Below are positions 59,501-64,000 of a DNA stretch of 64,000 nucleotides, piece after piece. This stretch comes from an uncultured Prevotellaceae bacterium. GTDB lineage: Bacteria; Bacteroidota; Bacteroidia; Bacteroidales; Bacteroidaceae. Location of the stretch: NCBI GenBank assembly GCA_946410305.1, contig CAMJZV010000002.1, positions 158,004-222,003 of the forward strand. The letters run 5' to 3'. Numbering within the stretch: the first letter of the stretch is position 1; every line of letters starts with the position of its first letter. Below the pieces are notes generated by a model, which saw nothing but the letters and a program-made list of their open reading frames with translations, was not told where the DNA came from and ran no database searches. Position numbers and translations under genes: made by a program.

Positions 59501-60328
59501 CTACTCTTCAAACTCTTCATCTCCCTCCAACACCTCCGGCTTAGGAGCATTCTTCATCATATCGGTATAGGCGTTCTTCAGTTCACTACGCTCGATGGTG
59601 ATGTCCCGATTGATGGGGCGTCCCTCATCACGCAACGAATGGGAGAACAGCCACTCATAGGTCTTCTTCAGATAGAACACACGGGCTGGTGCTCCATGAT
59701 TGGCACCCTGCCACCAGTCATATCGCAGACGGCTGTCGTTATGCTCAGCCTCAAGGGCACTAACCACCTTCTTCGACTCCTTGACATTGACAGCACGATC
59801 GGCAGTACCATGAATAATCCATAGCGGCACCTGACCTAACGGCTGAACGTCGCGCAGACTGCAACCACCACACATGGCCAAAGCAGCAGCCACCTTGTCT
59901 GGATAGGTACCCGCAAAGTCCATTGTGCCATAACCACCCAGCGACATGCCCAGCACATAGACACGGGTAGAGTCGCAGGCATAGTGCTGGCGCGTCCACT
60001 CCAGCACGTCGAGTACTTTCTTTGGGTTCCACGCACCACCAGGATTCTGGGGAACGATGACCAGTGCAGGAATCTCACGACCACGGACAATAGCATCCAA
60101 CGGCCCATAGCGCCGCGAACGGTTAATGTTGCGACCACAGAGGCTAGCACCATGCAGAAAGATGACTACAGGGGTGTGCTCCTGTGAGAAATAGTAGTCC
60201 TCAGGAGTGTATACCCAGAAGTCGTACCCTCCCTTGATAACTCCTCGATGAGCCGTCAGGAAGTCGTACTGGGCAGTAGTCGTCAGCGTCATCATCAAGA
60301 CACCAATTATTAGTAATAATCTCTTCAT
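59501..60328 (-). CDS. Secreted alpha/beta hydrolase, esterase family
   Basis: 275 residues from ATG at 60328; the upstream in-frame start lies in the promoter. Signal peptide MKRLLLIIGVLMMTLTTTA-Q. Alpha/beta hydrolase with oxyanion VIFLHG (55-60), nucleophile Ser129 (GMSLGG), Asp177 (HGTADRAV) and His211 (ANHGAPARV). It resembles prolyl-oligopeptidase/CE1-type esterases (feruloyl or acetyl esterase, or a PHB-depolymerase-like enzyme); the true substrate is open. Acidic tail EGDEEFEE. Coupled with the cysteine peptidase. Confidence 0.88.
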   Translation of the reverse strand: MKRLLLIIGVLMMTLTTTAQYDFLTAHRGVIKGGYDFWVYTPEDYYFSQEHTPVVIFLHGASLCGRNINRSRRYGPLDAIVRGREIPALVIVPQNPGGAWNPKKVLDVLEWTRQHYACDSTRVYVLGMSLGGYGTMDFAGTYPDKVAAALAMCGGCSLRDVQPLGQVPLWIIHGTADRAVNVKESKKVVSALEAEHNDSRLRYDWWQGANHGAPARVFYLKKTYEWLFSHSLRDEGRPINRDITIERSELKNAYTDMMKNAPKPEVLEGDEEFEE

Positions 60329-60333
60329 GGATG

Positions 60334-60365
60334 CAAAGGTAGTACAAACAAAGAAAAAAAACAAA
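60334..60365 (-). promoter_or_regulatory. Promoter of the esterase-peptidase pair, near-leaderless
   Basis: TTTG (complement of 60362-60365), 20 nt, TAccTTTG (complement of 60334-60341): full consensus match, only 5 nt from the ATG, so the transcript should begin at or within a few bases of the start codon. Confidence 0.8.
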
Positions 60366-60485
60366 AGAATTCAATTAATTCACACTTTTTTTACTACCTC
60401 AGTGCTAAAGACAACTAATATAGTTTTCCTTAAGTTACAACAATTTGTTCATTTGTGACATCTACAGCTAAATGCTATCCGCGCA

Positions 60486-60517
60486 TTTGGAGTGTTGAAT
60501 ATTCTTTACAACCTTTG
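60486..60517 (+). promoter_or_regulatory. Promoter of the sorted-protein/RHS gene pair
   Basis: TTTG (60486-60489), 20 nt, AAccTTTG (60510-60517, one mismatch from TAnnTTTG). It places transcription start near 60522, downstream of the in-frame GTG at 60455. Confidence 0.7.
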
Positions 60518-60562
60518 CATTCCATTTGTAAAAAAACACAACAAGAACAAATAATAAAAACT

Positions 60563-61627
60563 GTGGACAAATTATTATTTCTTTCTGCCATGGCACTGCT
60601 ATGTGGGCTAACTAAAAGCTATGGACAGGTGAATCTGTCTGACATGGAACCCACGACAACCGACAGTTTAGTAAAAAGTAGAATTAGGTTTTTCTCACCT
60701 GGCAAGGGAGGAGAGAACAGAGTATGGGATTTCTCCAAGAAACTCAAATCCAAAGAATCGTCACAGATTATGTTTATGAAGGACAGTACCGGTGTGTTGT
60801 CCATCACGGAACCTGGTAGGATCAATTACTATCGCACGACTACCGACTCCCTCATCCTCATTAGCAATGAGTCGCCTTTGGAGAAAAGAAACTATACCGA
60901 GAATAAATTCTCCAAATTGTTCCCTCTGGAATACGGAGACTCTATTATCATGCCATTCAGATGTGAGGGAATGTACTGCGGCAACCATCACTTTCGCGAG
61001 GCAGGCACGACAAAAGTCAAGGTAGACGCCACCGGTTCCATTGTACTGGCAGAAAACGATACTGTCAGAAATGTATTGAGGGTACATACCATTGACTCGT
61101 ACTCCATCTGTATGGACCTTGACTCTGCAGCCCTTGATACTGCAAAACTCACACAGGTCATTGATGAACGATACGAATGGTATCTGGAGAGTTCTGAATA
61201 TCCGTTTATTGAGGATGTGACAAGCACTACCTATTATAATATGGATATCGTAGGAACAACGAAATACGCCTATTGTAATCTTCCAGAGAACCAGACGGCA
61301 GATTATGTAACCCAAGAAGAGGAGTCTGACGACGAGGAAGAACAAGAAGGATTCTCTGACGGGGGACTTCAAACGGCAGACATCATCCATTATCAAGTTG
61401 AAACGCAAGGTAAAAATATCATTATAACCTATGACCTTGACGAAGACGCCACTATTCAGACCATTGTTGCCAACCATATGGGTATGCTATGCCAGAGCAG
61501 ACAGTGGACACAGCCAGCAGGACTAGGCTATTCAAAACAGATTGACTGTACGAGCTTGCGCTCAGGAATGTATATCCTTTATATTAACGTTAACGGAAAA
61601 GTATATAGCGAGAAGATGCCACTATGA
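60563..61627 (+). CDS. Secreted protein with type IX sorting domain
   Basis: 354 residues from GTG at 60563, the start that follows the promoter and gives a proper signal peptide (MDKLLFLSAMALLCGLTKSYG-Q); the next ATG (60590) would cut the signal in half. The mature part has no known catalytic motif; an acidic stretch (EEESDDEEEQEG, about 266-277) precedes the C-terminal sorting domain (about 285-354) with IQTIVANHMGMLCQ and LRSGMYILYINVNGKVYSEKMPL, the type A T9SS pattern. The stop codon overlaps the next gene's ATG (ATGA), so it is coupled to the RHS gene. Confidence 0.8.
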   Translation: MDKLLFLSAMALLCGLTKSYGQVNLSDMEPTTTDSLVKSRIRFFSPGKGGENRVWDFSKKLKSKESSQIMFMKDSTGVLSITEPGRINYYRTTTDSLILISNESPLEKRNYTENKFSKLFPLEYGDSIIMPFRCEGMYCGNHHFREAGTTKVKVDATGSIVLAENDTVRNVLRVHTIDSYSICMDLDSAALDTAKLTQVIDERYEWYLESSEYPFIEDVTSTTYYNMDIVGTTKYAYCNLPENQTADYVTQEEESDDEEEQEGFSDGGLQTADIIHYQVETQGKNIIITYDLDEDATIQTIVANHMGMLCQSRQWTQPAGLGYSKQIDCTSLRSGMYILYINVNGKVYSEKMPL

Positions 61628-64000
61628 AGATTTCATTTAATACCATCAAGATAACCATTACGCTGACGGTCATACTGCTGTCGGCTTTACAGATAACAGC
61701 CCAGAATGCCAGTCCAGAAGTAAAACCTGACATTCCACCCAGTCCACAGGCTGTTGCTTTCAATCGTCTTGGCGACTATCAGGTAAACAATAACTATGGC
61801 ATGCCAGACATCAACATTCCACTCTATGAGATAGACTTCCATGGATACAAGATACCACTGACGCTACACTATGAGGCAACTCCCATGAAGTCTGGCTATA
61901 ACTATGATGTCACAGGATTCGGATGGACATTGTCCGGAAATTCGTGCATTTCCAGGACGATCAAGGACAGAGCCGACGAAATCGGACGCTTTAGTAATCC
62001 TTTTGCCTTGGATCCTTTCAATAACAGTACAGGTCAGGCAAAGAGGTACATGGATTATGTTAATGAGCTTGATAACATGAACTTTCAATATGACAGCTAC
62101 AACATTGTGCTACCTTCAGGTAGAAACATTCCGTTTTTCATGTATATGTCAGGAAATAGCATGCAATATGATCTATTGAATATGGATCGAGAAGTTATCA
62201 TATCCTGTACTTATACTTCCCATTCGATAGACACTTTTACCGTAACGGACGAAAGAGGAGTCATATATCATTTTACAGTAGCAGACAAGGCATCCAATGG
62301 TTTTGAGAACGATCCGAATGCCGAGCGAAATGTTACTTGGTTGCTTACCAGCATTGATATTCCATCAAAAGGAACGATAACCTATCAGTATACTGATTTA
62401 CAAAGCATTAACGCCTATACTGTTGATGAACCGACAGTAAGAGTGAGCCGTCTGGTGTCCGAAAGACAAGAAGATGTTAATGAGAAACGTCTGCGTGTCA
62501 TGAAAATCAACCAATCACAGAGTCCGATGTATCGCATGAGATTTCTACGACGCATCATTTATGGTCCTACACAAGTGGAGTTTAACTATTCCAATGACGG
62601 AATGCACATGAGAGAGATTGTCGTTTCTGATTGTGGTAATACAATAAGAAAGTTTACACTCAAAATTAATACGTCAGGTTCTGATTATGCTGCTACTCTT
62701 TCCTCACTTGTCATTTCCGGACAGAACAATACTGACAGACTCGAATATGGTTTTAATTATCATAGCAACAACCCTGGAAACTATGTAGACTTTTGGGGCA
62801 ACAGATGTAACCCTGGCCCCTCTCTCTTAGGCCACAACGGCCAAACTCATAACAATTACGGTATGGATGACCTGGGGAATTTCAATATATTCTTTGACTT
62901 TGACGGAATCGGATGGGGATGGAATGAAATCCAGCAACAACTTAGTCAAAATGGGATGCTTGCTCAACTTATTGAAAGAAAGCCCAATGATCATAGCTAT
63001 TACTGGAAGATGAAGCTGCAAACCACAACAGAAGGGGATACACGCGTGCCAACGCCCCCAGAACTTCACGGAGTATTGCGTTCGATAACCTATCCCAACG
63101 GTGGATTAACGATATTCAGTTGGGAAAACCATCGTTTCCCTACAGCAACAGCAGCAGACGGTGACTTTGTCTTTGACAGGCGCAGTCAGCGTATCATCGA
63201 AGGAGGTGGATTCAGGATTGAATCTATTACAAATGTAGCTGCAGATGGAACGACCAGTACGGACTACTACAGATATGGCTTCAGGATAGGGGATATTATA
63301 CAACGGAATTTTCCATTGCCATTACCTGACAGTCTAAACGTCAACAATGTTACTTTCAACGACACCATTAATAACCACATAGGATGTGGAGAAGCAGTTG
63401 TTGACCCTAATGTACTTACCTTTATGACTTATAGTCATGCAACGACAAGAAGCACCCCCCTTGATTTCCAAAGGATGATTCTGGGGCTGCCAAGTAGTTT
63501 TAATAACATTACCAGTTATGGTCATCCAACCTGGTGGGATGCCGTTTTCTCTACTAGCACCTTTCGGTCGCTTCTTGGTGGCCGCCGGCCTGTGGTGTAT
63601 CCTGAAATCACGGTTTATCACGGACAGCCAGATATTCCCGATAATTGCATAAGCAAGACAGTCTACAAGTACAACATATACAATTATCAGTTGGGGCCTT
63701 ACATATATTATTTGTCACATTTCAATCAGACGAACTTACCGGATACAGCATATTTCGAGCCAATCTATTATTTCAGTTCTGGAATGAGATGTATGGAGCA
63801 GCCTGCCCAAAGACATCAGCTCAAATCAAAATCCGACTACGCCTATAATGCTAACGCCCACACCTGGAAACTCGTATCTGAAGAAACGTATTCGTATAGT
63901 GAGGAGAATAAGTCAGTAAGTGGCTACACTTTTGGCAGTACAGTCTCAAAGTTACTATGTTTGCAATATGAAAAGTTACCACTAAGTGCTAACGGTGCAT
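61624..64000 (+). CDS. N-terminal part of a large RHS-type secreted protein (runs off the window)
   Basis: 792 codons in frame with no stop. Signal peptide MKISFNTIKITITLTVILLSALQITA-Q. The region 35-120 (PSPQAVAFNRLGDYQVNNNYG, IPLTLHYEATPMKSGYN, VTGFGWTLSGNSCISRTIKD) is the start of Bacteroidetes RHS/YD-repeat proteins, which build a beta-shell around a C-terminal cargo domain, often a toxin. Further YD-like strands run through the visible part. The C-terminus and any toxin or immunity gene lie outside the window. Translationally coupled to the T9SS-sorted protein upstream. Confidence 0.78.
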   Translation, partial: MKISFNTIKITITLTVILLSALQITAQNASPEVKPDIPPSPQAVAFNRLGDYQVNNNYGMPDINIPLYEIDFHGYKIPLTLHYEATPMKSGYNYDVTGFGWTLSGNSCISRTIKDRADEIGRFSNPFALDPFNNSTGQAKRYMDYVNELDNMNFQYDSYNIVLPSGRNIPFFMYMSGNSMQYDLLNMDREVIISCTYTSHSIDTFTVTDERGVIYHFTVADKASNGFENDPNAERNVTWLLTSIDIPSKGTITYQYTDLQSINAYTVDEPTVRVSRLVSERQEDVNEKRLRVMKINQSQSPMYRMRFLRRIIYGPTQVEFNYSNDGMHMREIVVSDCGNTIRKFTLKINTSGSDYAATLSSLVISGQNNTDRLEYGFNYHSNNPGNYVDFWGNRCNPGPSLLGHNGQTHNNYGMDDLGNFNIFFDFDGIGWGWNEIQQQLSQNGMLAQLIERKPNDHSYYWKMKLQTTTEGDTRVPTPPELHGVLRSITYPNGGLTIFSWENHRFPTATAADGDFVFDRRSQRIIEGGGFRIESITNVAADGTTSTDYYRYGFRIGDIIQRNFPLPLPDSLNVNNVTFNDTINNHIGCGEAVVDPNVLTFMTYSHATTRSTPLDFQRMILGLPSSFNNITSYGHPTWWDAVFSTSTFRSLLGGRRPVVYPEITVYHGQPDIPDNCISKTVYKYNIYNYQLGPYIYYLSHFNQTNLPDTAYFEPIYYFSSGMRCMEQPAQRHQLKSKSDYAYNANAHTWKLVSEETYSYSEENKSVSGYTFGSTVSKLLCLQYEKLPLSANGA

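Noticed and set aside
1..64000. Insertion sequences or prophage
   Set aside because: No transposase, integrase or phage structural genes and no long terminal repeats seen.

Overview
The window reads as chromosomal DNA of a Bacteroidales bacterium, most likely Prevotellaceae (Prevotella sensu lato). The support is: Bacteroidetes-type promoters (TTTG, about 20 nt, TAnnTTTG) in front of many genes; a type III glutamine synthetase; secreted enzymes with short C-terminal tails of the type IX secretion kind; an ExbB-ExbD-ExbD-TonB cluster; LptF/G of the long Bacteroidetes form. I see no insertion sequence, integrase, phage gene, CRISPR array or rRNA. One tRNA (Met, CAT) is present.

Layout. 1-5.0 kb, minus strand: an exopolysaccharide export locus (receiver-only response regulator, initiating sugar-1-phosphate transferase with a receiver-like N-terminus, TolC-like outer-membrane protein, Wzz/Wzc-like chain-length protein, start of a membrane protein). 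5.2-10.6 kb: xylulokinase, glutamine synthetase III, N-carbamoylputrescine amidase, a lipoprotein. 10.8-18.2 kb, plus strand: a six-gene catabolic operon (FucI-like isomerase, DapA-superfamily aldolase, sodium:solute symporter, iron alcohol dehydrogenase, PdxA2-type dehydrogenase, DUF1537 kinase) that looks built to burn an acid sugar. 18.2-25.4 kb, minus: a pectin operon (secreted protein of unknown function, pectate lyase-pectin methylesterase fusion, second pectate lyase). 25.7-30.9 kb, minus: a rhamnose operon (rhamnulokinase, AraA-like isomerase in place of RhaA, MFS permease, rhamnulose-1-P aldolase). The middle 20 kb is thus a pectin/rhamnogalacturonan utilisation region: lyases and esterase open the polymer outside, and the two intracellular operons take rhamnose and probably an acid-sugar product to central metabolism.

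31-44.4 kb: housekeeping and envelope genes (FadL-like porin, tRNA-Met, START-like protein, LptF/G permease, RibBA, aminotransferase, the TonB energising cluster with a phosphate-binding-like lipoprotein and a TPR protein). 44.6-53.9 kb: a lipoprotein pectate lyase followed by surface-glycan genes (flippase, two acyltransferases, two glycosyltransferases, a TarI/IspD-like cytidylyltransferase, an extended-SDR enzyme, LicD). 53.9-56 kb: nadD-gmk-yicC. 56-60.3 kb: small genes (unknown protein, XRE regulator with PH-domain membrane protein, thioesterase, cysteine peptidase, esterase). 60.5-64 kb: a sorted secreted protein and the N-terminal part of a large RHS-type protein running off the end.

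The most unusual structure is not a gene. Several intergenic spacers, especially within the acid-sugar and rhamnose operons, consist almost entirely of degenerate tandem repeats of fixed period 7, 8 or 9 that start at one stop codon and end at the next start codon. Two such arrays lie inside the DUF1537 coding region. Short perfect hairpins with 3-nt loops, some sharing identical stems, occur both between and inside genes of the same region.
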